From Trichopria drosophilae (Eukaryota > Arthropoda > Insecta > Hymenoptera > Diapriidae), in the NCBI GenBank assembly GCA_030407085.1, contig CM059587.1, forward strand, positions 69,985,001 to 70,049,000: a DNA stretch of 64,000 bases, in the 5' to 3' direction. Of this stretch, positions 1 through 9,730 are shown one piece after another. The notes under the pieces are model-generated. The model had not been told where the DNA came from and did no database searches. It worked only from the letters and a program-made list of their open reading frames with translations. Position 1 is the first letter of the stretch. Each line of letters opens with the position of its first letter. The translations under genes and the position numbers were made by a program.

Positions 1-600
1 AATTCTCACTAGCGACCTGCTCATATGCTTCTGATGAGAAGTTCCCTGCTGGTGGATCGTTTTGATATTTGTTTTCCATTCCTATCCGAATCAGCTGACC
101 ATCTTCAGTTAAGGTTTCGGCAGCATGAGATGGATATCCGTCACTGGGTATATTTTCCGTTTTTTCTTTCCCTTATTGCGTGTCATCCACTTCTCCCACA
201 GAAGTGCTTGCCCGCGACGAACAGCCGTTGAAGGGGATCGGTTTGATTTTACGCTCGTTATTGGCGAGGGGACACACGTCGACGACGAACTTCCAACACC
301 TCCGCTTGGCGAATTGGCAGATTTTGCCGATGCTGCCTGAGCAACCGATGCTGTGTAAACTTCCGACGGCGCCATTTGTATGCTGCACTGGCACTGTCCA
401 ACTGACAACTGAGCCGGTACAGTTGCAACAGTACCATCCAATATCTTGTCCCTCAAAATAATGAATGGACGAATCCAAGATGGCGGTAAGAGACCAATGG
501 CAGGTATGAAAGATATGGAAATGTACTGCAGTTAAGGTCTAGACGGTCCTCCAGCTAATGACACATGCATCATAAACCATTTTAGGGACAGATAAATAAC
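1..600. other. No recognisable gene; relatively GC-rich unassigned stretch
   Basis: Overlapping short open frames exist on both strands (for example about 109-456 minus and 180-461 plus), but none shows a domain, signal peptide or splice context that I recognise. Base composition is richer in GC than the following 10 kb, which would fit an old transposon fragment. That is inference only. Confidence 0.3.
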
Positions 601-740
601 TTTCCTTTTCTTCGAGTGGGGTACAAACTTACGACTGTCCAAAATTCCGAATGCTACAAAATGCCGAATTCCAAATCGCCGAATAACTATATTACGAACA
701 CCCGAATGTTCGAAATCCCGAATACAACACAGAGAATAGT
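600..740. repeat. Cluster of short CCGAAT/ATTCGG words
   Basis: Within about 140 bases the words ccgaat, gaattc, ccgaataac, cccgaatg and cccgaata recur at spacings of 10-20 bases. They look like degenerate tandem copies of a decamer or the arm of a MITE. No open frame of interest. Confidence 0.45.
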
Positions 741-1280
741 ACATTACCTAACAAGGGTGTAAAGTATACTTTTACGCACGGGACGGGAACCATACATACG
801 AGGCGCCGAGTGATGTGTAAAGTTCCCGACCCGTGCGTAACAGTTATACTTTACACACGTGTTAGGTATCCTATTTTTTGTATTTGCGCGCGTAAAGTGA
901 GTGCATAAAGTTTTGATGCCTGTTTGAGTGCGTAAAGTGTAACTTTACGCACGACCGGTCATTTTACGAATTTCGTCGTAGGGAGTGCATAAAAGTTTAC
1001 TTTACGAGCGAAAGATAGGCATCAAAAGTACTTTACGCACGAACTTTACGCCCGCAATTACAAAATAGTAGTTTTCGATACAAGTGCGTGTGCGTAAAGA
1101 ACTTTACACATACACACGTGTGCCGAAATATTGTTTACGTACGGCTTTTCCGTGCGTAAAGTATAATCGAGTGCGTAAAGTTTACTTTACGCACGAGTTT
1201 ACTTTACGCACCGAAAAGACGTACATAAAAGTGTTTTTTACCCAGTATTAGAATTCTTATGCCCCGTAAAAGATTTTACG
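740..1280. repeat. Dense cluster of GTGCGTAAAGT / ACTTTACGCAC half-sites in both orientations
   Basis: About fifteen copies of the word cgtaaagt or its complement actttacg occur in 540 bases. They are often paired head to head with 0-6 bases between, as in gtgcgtaaagtgtaactttacgcac at about 932-956 and gcgtaaagtttactttacgc at about 1171-1192. The half-sites are well preserved while the spacers vary. A related arrangement with gtgcgaagt/gtgcgcaaagt words is at 22478-22720. This looks like the interior of a transposon family made of subterminal repeats. Confidence 0.6.
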
Positions 1281-1289
1281 CATACACTG

Positions 1290-1690
1290 AGGGACATTTT
1301 CAGGGAAAATAGCAAATGGGCATACTTGCAATGACAGCATTGTAAGTTTGCTGGCTTTCATCGTAAAAAAATTAACTATTTTCGCATTAAAATCGTCTTA
1401 CCACAAAGAAACATAATCTGTACTAAATGATCTGGAAATCTATGCTTTCATAGTGTAACCCGATTACAGCGAAAGCATACCCTTTTATTATTAGTCCAGT
1501 CACTATGTACAAAAAAAATGGTTGAAAAAGACAAAATTCCTAGTAGCAATTTTTTTTTCTAGGTTGTAGGGGACATCGAGAAAAGCTTAACTCTCATTTT
1601 TCAGCACCTGAGAGCGCGTGCTTCTTTTGCTAGACTAAAAAACGTAGAAAGTCTTATGTCGATCGCCTGAAGTTAGACAAAGAGATGGCC
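1290..1690. other. AT-rich sequence without genes
   Basis: No open frame, RNA-like structure or clear repeat was seen in these 400 bases. Confidence 0.5.
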
Positions 1691-1846
1691 GCTGTCAAAC
1701 TTTGATGCTTTATTTTTCCTATTTATAAGCTAACAATTTTGTCCATACTACTTTAATCGCTATTCCTCGACACGAGAATCCGATTTCTGCAAAAAAAATC
1801 CCGAAAATCCCTCGAAAATCACCAATTTCACGGCGCAAAGTTTTCT

Positions 1847-1866
1847 CGCCTCTGACGTCAGAGGCG
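1847..1866. repeat. Perfect 20-bp palindrome CGCCTCTGACGTCAGAGGCG
   Basis: The sequence equals its own reverse complement over 20 bases and contains TGACGTCA, the consensus CRE/ATF site, at its centre. It may act as DNA (CREB/ATF binding) or as an RNA hairpin in the unit above. Confidence 0.6.
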
Positions 1867-1936
1867 GTCCCGCCTCGGCACGCTCGAGGGCCCTTAAGGC
1901 TACATTAGCGGAATCAAAACAGCTATAATTGCATAT

Positions 1937-1984
1937 ATTTTCGGCAATTCCAGCCGAAAATTTTAGCTGATATGAATCAGCTAA
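1937..1984. repeat. Two adjacent perfect hairpins
   Basis: attttcggc/gccgaaaat (1937-1945 with 1953-1961) and ttagctgat/atcagctaa (1963-1971 with 1976-1984) form two 9-bp stems separated by a single base. Confidence 0.6.
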
Positions 1985-2113
1985 TCCAGCGGAGTCATTT
2001 TTCTCCGTGCAGGATGTTGACTGGTAATGGAGGCAGTTTATTCTATTTGCGTTGGGCGTGTAGTCTTCTGGGCGGTTGGTGACGAAAGAGGCTCGCTGCC
2101 TCATGCAGCCTTG

Positions 2114-2121
2114 CTTTTATA
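2114..2121 (-). promoter_or_regulatory. TATA box (TATAAAAG)
   Basis: The minus strand reads GGATATAAAAGC, with TATAAAAG at 2121-2114, nine bases downstream of the heat-shock element. Transcription would be expected to start about 25-30 bases further on, near 2090, and run leftwards. A minus-strand ATTGG/CCAAT-type word lies upstream at about 2274-2279. Confidence 0.6.
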
Positions 2122-2129
2122 TCCTCGTG

Positions 2130-2157
2130 GAATGTTCTTGAACGTTCTTGCATATTC
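2130..2157 (-). promoter_or_regulatory. Heat-shock element: six contiguous 5-bp boxes
   Basis: GAA (2130-2132), TTC (2135-2137), GAA (2140-2142), TTC (2145-2147), GCA (2150-2152) and TTC (2155-2157) alternate with exact 5-base spacing. Five of six boxes are perfect matches to the inverted nGAAn array bound by heat-shock factor trimers. It sits immediately upstream, in minus-strand sense, of a TATA box at 2121-2114, the order found in hsp promoters. Binding itself is inferred. Confidence 0.7.
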
Positions 2158-2159
2158 GC

Positions 2160-2530
2160 GCGCGGATTCCGGCATCCGGTACATGTACGCGGTGTTCTCG
2201 TTCGTCGAGCGTCACGTGACAGTAGTTTCGATCGGTCGATTTGAAACATTACTTACGGCAAAAAATAGCATCGCGATTGGTCGATTGAAAAATTAAATAA
2301 TTCTTAAGATGATCAAGACTTAATAAAAATTCTAGATTGGGAAGATAAATAAAACGCGTTTACATATTTATTGATCGGTGATTGAATAAAGTAAATAATG
2401 TTTAAGATAAATCAAGAAATTTAATCTAACTCCCGAATGTCCGGACGGCGATCGTTTTCCAGCGTAATTAGCGCGCGCTTTCGATAATTATTCAAGTTAC
2501 ATATATTCTATATTCAATTACATGACATAT
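2160..2530. other. Upstream flank of the heat-shock unit, AT-rich, no gene
   Basis: Contains cacgtg (about 2213-2218) and two ggtcgatt words near 2240 and 2278. Nothing else is recognised. Confidence 0.4.
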
Positions 2531-2559
2531 GTGAAAATCAATATGTGTATAGAAATAAG

Positions 2560-2880
2560 GGTAAATCTTCGGAAAGACTGCTTCACCTGGAAAAAATATT
2601 TTTTATATGGTTTCCGACGTATTTTGGGTCGCTCATCTCGAATGTGATGATAAAAATTGGCGGTCGAACGTATCTTGGCCGCTATCTCGAAAAAATACCA
2701 AAAAAATGTCATTTTTTTCATTTTTTTTGCATTTCTTTCGAAAATTGAACTCGCACGAAAAAAAAGTTTCAAACAAAAGTTGTAGAGCAGGAAATTCCCT
2801 ATAAAAAAGGTTATATGCATTTTTGTCGTATCTTCTATAAAAAACGCGAAATAAACCTGAGATGGTATGGCTGACAATCT
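2560..2880. repeat. Dispersed repeat family, copy 1
   Basis: Shares an ordered set of words with 29250-29510, and inverted with 30180-30450: gacgtattttg, a tggcggtcg block, cgctatcttgaaaaaa-like sequence, tgcattt..ttcgaaaa, a ttgtagag..gaaatt block, and aaacctgag. A weaker partial copy lies at about 7165-7300. No coding capacity is evident. Confidence 0.6.
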
Positions 2881-2884
2881 AGCC

Positions 2885-3137
2885 ACATGTCATATGGGTT
2901 CGATTATATCACTCATAACTGTGTGGTTAGAGGTTAGGTTAGTATAAAAAGGGGAGTCTGGGGGGCGGAGCCCCCCAGCACGCAAGCACCACTTAGGTCA
3001 CGCAAGGGCATCCAGGACGTAGACCTAAGTAGTGTGTGCGTGCTGGGGGGCTCCGCCCCCCAGACCCCCCTTTTTATACTAGCCTAACCTCCAACCAACA
3101 GATTTTAGTGATAATCGAACCTACATGTAGTATGTGT
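2885..3137. repeat. Foldback element with GC-rich arms
   Basis: Left arm 2885-2999 and right arm 3022-3137 are near-perfect inverted repeats. Each contains a ttcgatta/taatcgaa block, ggttaggttagtataaaaa or its complement, a ctggggggcggagccccccag hairpin and cttaggtc/gacctaag. The loop is only about 22 bases. The same arm (gaggttaggttagtat followed by a G-rich run) occurs in the big inverted repeat at 29220-30478. Confidence 0.75.
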
Positions 3138-3139
3138 CG

Positions 3140-5680
3140 CTCTGAATAACAATGTGTAGACCGAAGGATAGTATAAATGAGGAGGGGGTGGTCTGGGGGG
3201 CGAAGCCCAAGCACACAATACAGCACGAGTACATCTTTGTTTCTCCGTCCGGCTCGCTGTATACCCGGTGTCGGGAGGGAAACGCCGACCGCACTCTCGA
3301 AAATTCTAGCGCTAAATTAACGTTCGTCGTTTTTTACTGTGTACATTTTTCCCAATTCTGTTTTCGCAGAAAACTTCTTCAACTCTTTCTCTACAATGCT
3401 AGAATTTAAGTTTTTCATTTCGGAAAACTTCGCTCGACTCCCCAAGCGTTTGAAAAAAAAATTGTCATGAATACCGTTGCATCGTGTTTACATATGCCTG
3501 TATTAAGAAAAAAAGAAATTGAAATTGTTTAACCTTCTATTCGTTTTTGTATTACTATATTGTATATGTAGTTAAAATTTCAAGTCGTTTCGTTTGATAG
3601 TTCACGAGATATCGTGATATATAATTAAAAAGTTGTGAATTAGCGGCCGGTGACATTTTTCACTTTTTAATTATTTCCTAAAAAAGTTGAAGTCGAATTA
3701 AAAAATGTTAAATGTAAACATTGTTCCGCTTGAAATTCTCTATATAGTGGTATTTTTTTCAATTCGATTTTTCGAAGTCGAATTTTTTTGTCTGACTCCT
3801 GTCTGTTGCTACTGGCTTCGAGCGCTTAAGGGTGTTCTCTCCAAAAGTCGGAAGTCAGATTTGACTGTTGCGGCACCTACAACTTTTAAGTGTACTGATA
3901 GAAATGACATCTGCCGACGATATTATGAAGTTCGGCTTTCGTCCTCTCGTCAGTATCGTATCAAAAATTTTCTCGAGGGGTTCTTAGCGGGGCACCAAAA
4001 TTTTGTTTGCATGTGTGTGAATACACATGTATAGGAGCGACGATATTCATACATGTCAGTCGGGGAAGGCCGAAGATGGCCGAGATCGCCAAGAGTCCAC
4101 CCGAAATTCGGTGCTATAGCATAAATGTATATGGATTTACCGCGATCGTCCGAATGTTTCGACCGCGAAGCTCATTTTCTGTCGTGCGATAGAATTTTTC
4201 CCGGCAGCAATCCGACGGATTCGGACAGGTCACTCGTACATACGTCTCCCGTCGGAAAATCATACGAAATTATCGCATAGAATAGGTGGCAAAAACGAAT
4301 TTGTCAAAATAACATTAGATTACATCCTAATTGTACGTTCAACGCCACATTTTTTTTCTTGTAGATTTTAATCCTGAAAACTCGACAATCGCGTTGAAAA
4401 TGTTTTATATTTATATATATATATAAAATATATTTTTAAGATATTAATTTTAATTTTTTGTTGTATAGGAACATGTTTTACACAGATTCAATTTATGTTC
4501 TATCGTTTTTCTCATTGAAGGGTGTTACCACCATTATTTCTACATCTTTATATTTTAATTTTCAACTATGATTTTATTTGTTTTCTCATCATTTTACCTA
4601 AAAACATACAGGGTGGTACCAATGTACAAATTGCGATTTTTTATCAGTTCATAATTTTCCATTCTTTACCACTTTTTTCAAATCCATGTCAGAAGTTTAA
4701 AATGACAAAATATGCATAGAAAAAAAAAATCATCGCGGAAAAATATTAAAAATTATAAGACAAAATGCATTTATAATAGTCCAATTTTACATTTTTTACA
4801 CTAAACAGAGTTTGAACCATCTTAAAAGGCTTTTTATTAATAAATTGCGTGACTTTATCAATAAAAGACTAATTTTTCTAAATATTTATCGATAGTTGAT
4901 AATGAAAACATGTAAATTCACAATATACAGAAAACGATTGAATTTTTGTATATTCTTTACCAATAAATTGTTATAAACAATTATTGTTGATAAACAAAAT
5001 AAAACGGGTAATTTATTTTTAACATATATCGTACTTTCAATGCTTAGTTTGGCGCTAACTGCGATATGCTAGACATGAGAAGAAGCGGGTTTTTCGTTTG
5101 TATTGTTTACTTATTATTTTTCACAACTAATTGACGATTTTTTACAAAACATTATGCATGTTTTGCATCTAATTTTTCCCGTAGAATCGATTCGCGAAGT
5201 CAGATTTTCCCTGAAATCACTTTTAATGAATTTCTTGATAACAAATTGTTATAAACAAGTGTTTTTAAACACACAAAAAGAAAACGGGTATTTTATTTTT
5301 GTCATATACCCTATTTCCAATAGTTAGTTTGATGCTATCTGATGGGCCTTAATTAACGCACTTTCTAATGTAATTAATATGGAGAATATATTTCATAACA
5401 TCATAAATATATAAAGATTTAGAAAACGAATATTGAAGGTGAAGAATTAGAATTAAAAAATCTTACAAAATTATGACGAATACCCAGATGTAACTTAAAA
5501 AAATTGCTCTTCAGTTTCTAAATATTAATCGAAAGTTTGACGAAAAAAATAACGTAAATTCATAATTATTATTTGTAAAAGAACGGATTTTGAAGATAGA
5601 TAAAATCATAAAAGTATTCTTCAAAATCTGGTTACCTATATATGAGGTTCATTTTAAGGAAATAGAGAACATTTAAATTA
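3140..5680. other. AT-rich non-coding stretch with old repeats
   Basis: No gene is supported. 3157-3230 repeats the ggtctggggggcgaagccc word of the preceding foldback element. 3640-3860 resembles 12650-12760 and 33600-33830 (ordered words ctatatagt, a poly-T tract, a ttcgagcg or tcgagcg block). 4970-5080 and 5240-5340 are diverged direct repeats sharing ttgttataaacaa and aaacgggta.ttttattttt. The rest is low-complexity AT. Confidence 0.45.
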
Positions 5681-5684
5681 ATTA

Positions 5685-6038
5685 AAGCCTCTTCATCCTT
5701 TTGATCATGATTATACTGCAATAGCTATTGAATTAAACTTGCCTTCCTTAAAGTCGGTGTATCATGTAAATGATCTCTGTTTATTATACAAACTAATTCA
5801 GACAGACATCGATTGTCCTTTTATGCTAAGTAAAATAAATTGGATGGTACAATCTATTTCCACAAGAAATCCTAACATTTTTTCTTTGAAAATACCTCGT
5901 ACAAATTATGTTAAAAATGCACCCATGTTTCGAATATGTAATTTAGCAAATTTAAATTCACCACACATTAACCTGACTGAAGATACATATTCTAATTTTC
6001 AAAGATGTGTTAAAACATTATTATACAGATTTATCTAG
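5685..6038 (+). pseudogene. LINE (non-LTR retrotransposon) ORF2 C-terminal fragment
   Basis: An open frame continues from about 5685 to a stop at 6038. It reads PLHPFDHDYTAIAIEL, then LPSLKSVYHVNDLCLLYKLI, IDCPFMLSKIN, RTNYVKN and a final NFQRCVKTLLYRF. This order (LPSL..R/Y..DL.LLYK, IDCP.LLS.I, STR, RTNY) is the familiar tail downstream of the reverse transcriptase domain in insect Jockey/CR1-like LINEs. No reverse transcriptase or endonuclease precedes it, so this is a 5'-truncated copy, as is usual for LINEs. Family assignment comes from pattern recognition, not alignment. Confidence 0.65.
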
Positions 6039-6136
6039 AAATTTCATTTTTATTTTTATATTGATTACGGCCATTTATTTTGTAACATGTTTTGTAAAGG
6101 GTTATAGCCCGTTGATGATGAAATAAATAAATAAAC
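6039..6136 (+). mobile_element. LINE 3' UTR ending in an (AAAT)n tail
   Basis: After the ORF stop the sequence contains gggttatagcccgttgatg and then aaataaataaataaa. A tandem ATAA-type tail with a GGGxTATxxCCCG hairpin just before it is typical of insect LINE 3' ends. It marks the right boundary of the truncated copy. Confidence 0.6.
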
Positions 6137-6328
6137 TAGATGCCTTCGACCCGGGTGCCTACAATTTTGGCTAAATTCGTATTGCAGTTCCCTGACGAAA
6201 GGCTGATGCTTCCCCGGGAATATTCCCATTTTAACACTGCCAGGAAAGAAGGCGGCAGAGGGTAGTTCTAGCATCGTTAGGTTCGAGTAGTTTCTATACA
6301 TATATTGTAACAATATCTTGTTCCTTAA

Positions 6329-6768
6329 ATAGGGTGAATATGCCAATGAATGGACGGTTAAGCATTTTTCACACTTTGATCGATTGTAACTTTTGAATTC
6401 TTTTATGAAAATTGAATTATGATACCACCATTAGAATCGTTAGACTCTGCTCTTTATGACCGCGTAGTTCAACCTTTGATTTTATTTAATTATTAACCTC
6501 GTCTTCATACGTTTGTAAAAAAATCCGCTAAACCCCAATGAATAGACGGGTTAAATCAAATGGGACGTTTTCAGTACCAGTTTTGGATGGCTTTAAAACT
6601 TTGCTTTGATTTTACAAAATAACACTGGAAGATCAATAGTACTGTAAATATTGTTTTGAATGTTCAAAGAACATAAAAATATGTATTTTGTTGCATATTG
6701 TGCATCATACATTCATAAGAAATAGAAATATGTAGAAAATCGTCCATTCATTGGCATAATCACCCTAT
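6329..6768. mobile_element. MITE with about 27-bp terminal inverted repeats
   Basis: The left end begins atagggtgaatatgccaatg (6329-6355) and the right end (6742-6768) is its reverse complement with one mismatch. TA dinucleotides at both edges suggest TA target duplication, as in the Tc1/mariner superfamily. The 440-bp interior has no coding frame. Confidence 0.75.
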
Positions 6769-6769
6769 A

Positions 6770-8516
6770 GTAAAATTGAAAATGAGCATTTTCAAAACTT
6801 CGACCCCGACCGCAGGTCAGCCGAAGCACTGATAAATGAGCACGTCTTGTTCACATTGATGCTTAAAAAAACGCGGTTTAGTCGAGTTTTTGACAGGTCG
6901 AGGGGGGGGGCATACCCACCACGCTCCCCCGCTTCCTGCGAAGCCCCGAAGCCCCCTCCCCGCTATCACCTCCCCATGGCTACCCGACACCAACATCACA
7001 GTGAATATTTTGTTATGCCCCCTCCCCCTTCGCCCTGATACCCGCCTCACTCCCCTGCTTCCTCTGTGTCTCTGTTTTTCATGTAATGTATATAATATAC
7101 ATACATATGCTTTGTATATGGGTATGTACAATTTATGTTAATTTGCTTTTTACGGCAATATCGTTGATTTTACGAAGAAATGAATACAACCTTTTTTGTA
7201 GAAAATTCGATGTTCTATATTTTTTGTTTGAAACATTTTTTTTGTACGATTTGTATTTTTTGTTAAAAAATGGAAAAACGTGTTTTTTGAGCGTTTTTTT
7301 TGTTAAACCTCCCCATAATCTAGTATGCATTGTCTCCAAAAATTAATCAGATCTAAGTTTGGCCAAGAGAAACCAAATCCGTTTGTACTTTTTAAATTCG
7401 TCATTCCATTCGCGAGATATCGCGTATACAAAATTTTGCCCACGGATGGACAGACGGACGGACGGACGTACAACCTAACGGACACCAATTTTTTTATTGT
7501 TCTTTTGGGTTCCTTAGGGCCTGAAACGTCGACATTTGATGAAAAACTATAGGGTAATTTTTTGGCGAGAACTGACCAAATTCAATACTTCGCCAGACCT
7601 ATGGTCTTGGTCGAAGTAATAAAAAATGTGGAAGTAATGAAGACACTTCTTATGCACTGTTTAATATACCTGTGCATATGGCTAAAGTATTTTATATTTA
7701 TTGGTAAAGAATATACAGAAATTAAAAATTTTGTTGCAATATTGTCAATTTCTATTGTTTTTTCACTGTCAACTGTCGATAAATATTTAGAAAAATTTGA
7801 GTTTTTCTTTCTATTGATGAAGTCACGCAACAACTTTTAAATAAATGTTGATGGGCTAATAAAGAATGAACAATCAGAAACCTGCCAGAGAATTAGCCTG
7901 AAGTCCATTTACAGAAAAAAATTATATACAATGTAAATGCGCATTATTGATTATTTAAACATTACTTCCAAAATAATATTTCAATTAAACATATTCTAGG
8001 CAAGAAAGTACAAATCAAATATCAACTGTTGAAATTTAGCATTTATTAATAATAAAACTTTTCAGAGTCAAACACTGTCAAATTTGATTATTAAAATTGT
8101 CATTTTTATTAGAATTTTTTATAATTTTCAACTCCGAATTTTTTATGCATATTTCGTAACCAATCGATTTCTTGCTTGCATTTGAAAAAAAGTATATGTG
8201 GAATACGTCTGAAATGAAGCAGGCAGACCGATGGCATGTTAAGAATTAACTTCAAGATGCACTATTCTACTTGAAAACTAAAGGAATACGTTTTTGTTTA
8301 CATTTTTATAAACAAGTTTTTTTATTGGTTACCAAAATTTATTACTTCAAATTTTGTCATTTATTAAACCAATTTTTTTTAAGTTGCTCATTCGGATGCT
8401 CTGAATTTACTTATAGCCGTTTGAAGTTTATAAATCAGTAACAATTGCAATTTTTGTGTGAAAAAAGGGTAAAATTTTCTTTTTAATCAGTTTTCAACTG
8501 ATTTTACTAGTTTATA
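6770..8516. other. Non-coding; GC-rich patch, repeat fragment and short tandem repeat
   Basis: 6895-7040 is unusually GC-rich, with poly-G and poly-C runs. 7165-7300 is a partial copy of the 2560-2880 repeat family. 7446-7470 is a short GGAC/GACG tandem repeat (ggacagacggacggacggac). From 7560 to 8516 only AT-rich sequence was seen. Confidence 0.45.
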
Positions 8517-8831
8517 TGCGAGACATTAAATCGTTACTAATGGGTGTTTTGTTACAAAATGATATGCTAAAAATTTGTCAATTTTCAAAAAAAGAGAGTA
8601 CGACATTTTTTTAAATTCCTTTTTTTCAAATATCTTTGTTGCCAAAAAATTGTCCACGTTTTCAATTAACAGTTTTGTAAGCTTTCACTTTGTTCATATG
8701 AAATTTTGTCATAAAATCAATACCAACAAAGATATTTGCAAAAAAAGGAATGGAAACAAATTTTATACTCACTTTTTTTCAAAATTGACAACTTTTGAGC
8801 AAATCATTCAGTAACGATTTAATGTCTCGCA
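8517..8831. mobile_element. MITE or foldback element with 22-bp perfect inverted ends
   Basis: tgcgagacattaaatcgtta.. (8517-8538) and its exact reverse complement (8810-8831) bound 315 bp. The interior is also roughly palindromic: aaatatctttgttg near 8630 matches caacaaagatatttg near 8727. No transposase. Confidence 0.75.
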
Positions 8832-9010
8832 TTTCCTTTATATATATATTATGATTTTTTCCGTGTATCATATGTCTACTTGAATTTCGTATTTAGGATG
8901 ATGCAAAGTATCATTTGATAGATAATTCATAGTCAATATTTAGATACGTGTTACTTTCGGTATATGTTTTATAGATGACCAGCTATGGCCAATTTAAAAA
9001 ACTTAAAAAA

Positions 9011-9730
9011 ACACGGGGTGAAGCGGCGATATCGGGGTAAAGTGGCGAACCCTTATTTTTAGAGGTCTCTGAGACGACTATCATAAAATTAAGTGCAAGT
9101 CATAATTTGTTAAGTTATTATTGTTTGTTTTAATAAAAATAAAATTTCCACGTTGGTGGAATGAACCTCTTCAGATATATCAAAATTTCCAACAACAGTA
9201 AAAAAAGATATTGCATATTCGGAAGCTTTGAATACTGGTATTATATCAGGATCACATATTTTAACTTCGGCTTGAGTTACTCAATGCATTCGTCAAAAGG
9301 GAATTCTAAATTAAAAAATAATCACAGAATAGAGACATCCAGGAAAAAATTTCGCCTCTTCACCCCAAAGTATCATTTGGACTTGCAGAGACGATATCTC
9401 ATTATAAACACACAAAAAAGGAACAATTCATGTTTTATAAATAAGTCCAAAAAAATATACTTTTAGAATAAATATATAAATAGCGATTATTAAACTGTCA
9501 AAATGAAGATATTGACCAATCTAAGAACAAAGTACAGGAAAAGGATTGAAAATTTTGTTTAAAAATTACATTTCTCGCTCCCAAAGGTAGCTAAGAGAAC
9601 AAAAATGAAATATCATGCCTTAAAATTGTGTAAACAAAGAAACCACACATGATATTTTACAATCAGTATGATCATAATGGAAATATTTGAGATTCGTCAC
9701 TTCGCCCCGTTCACCGCTTCGCCCCGTCTT
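9011..9730. mobile_element. Terminal-inverted-repeat element with GGGGCGAAGCGG-type ends
   Basis: The left end (9011-9050) carries cggggtgaagcggcgatat then cggggtaaagtggcgaa. The right end (9691-9730) is the inverted counterpart, cttcgccccgttcaccgctt followed by cgccccgt. Each end is itself a direct repeat of a 17-20 base word. The interior of about 640 bp is AT-rich, and a 101-codon frame inside has no recognisable domain. Confidence 0.65.

Larger units (their letters stand above)
1700..2092 (-). ncRNA. Putative short heat-shock-type transcript with hairpin-rich body
   Basis: Downstream of the heat-shock element and TATA box the minus strand carries, in order, a 5-bp stem at 2007-1990, a 9-bp stem with a 4-base loop at 1984-1963, a 9-bp stem with a 7-base loop at 1961-1937, a perfect 20-bp palindrome at 1866-1847, and AATAAA at 1714-1709. 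This gives a unit of about 380-400 nt. A 114-codon frame (2104-1760) starts upstream of the expected transcription start and resembles nothing I know, so I favour a non-coding or untranslated product. It could also be a promoter-bearing transposon remnant. Transcription is inferred. Confidence 0.35.

Noticed and set aside
1760..2104. 114-codon minus frame as a heat-shock protein
   Set aside because: It has no heat-shock protein motif, and its ATG lies upstream of the transcription start expected from the TATA box.
5739..6038. Host gene of 99 codons
   Set aside because: The residue pattern and the following 3' UTR with its ATAA-type tail identify a 5'-truncated LINE.
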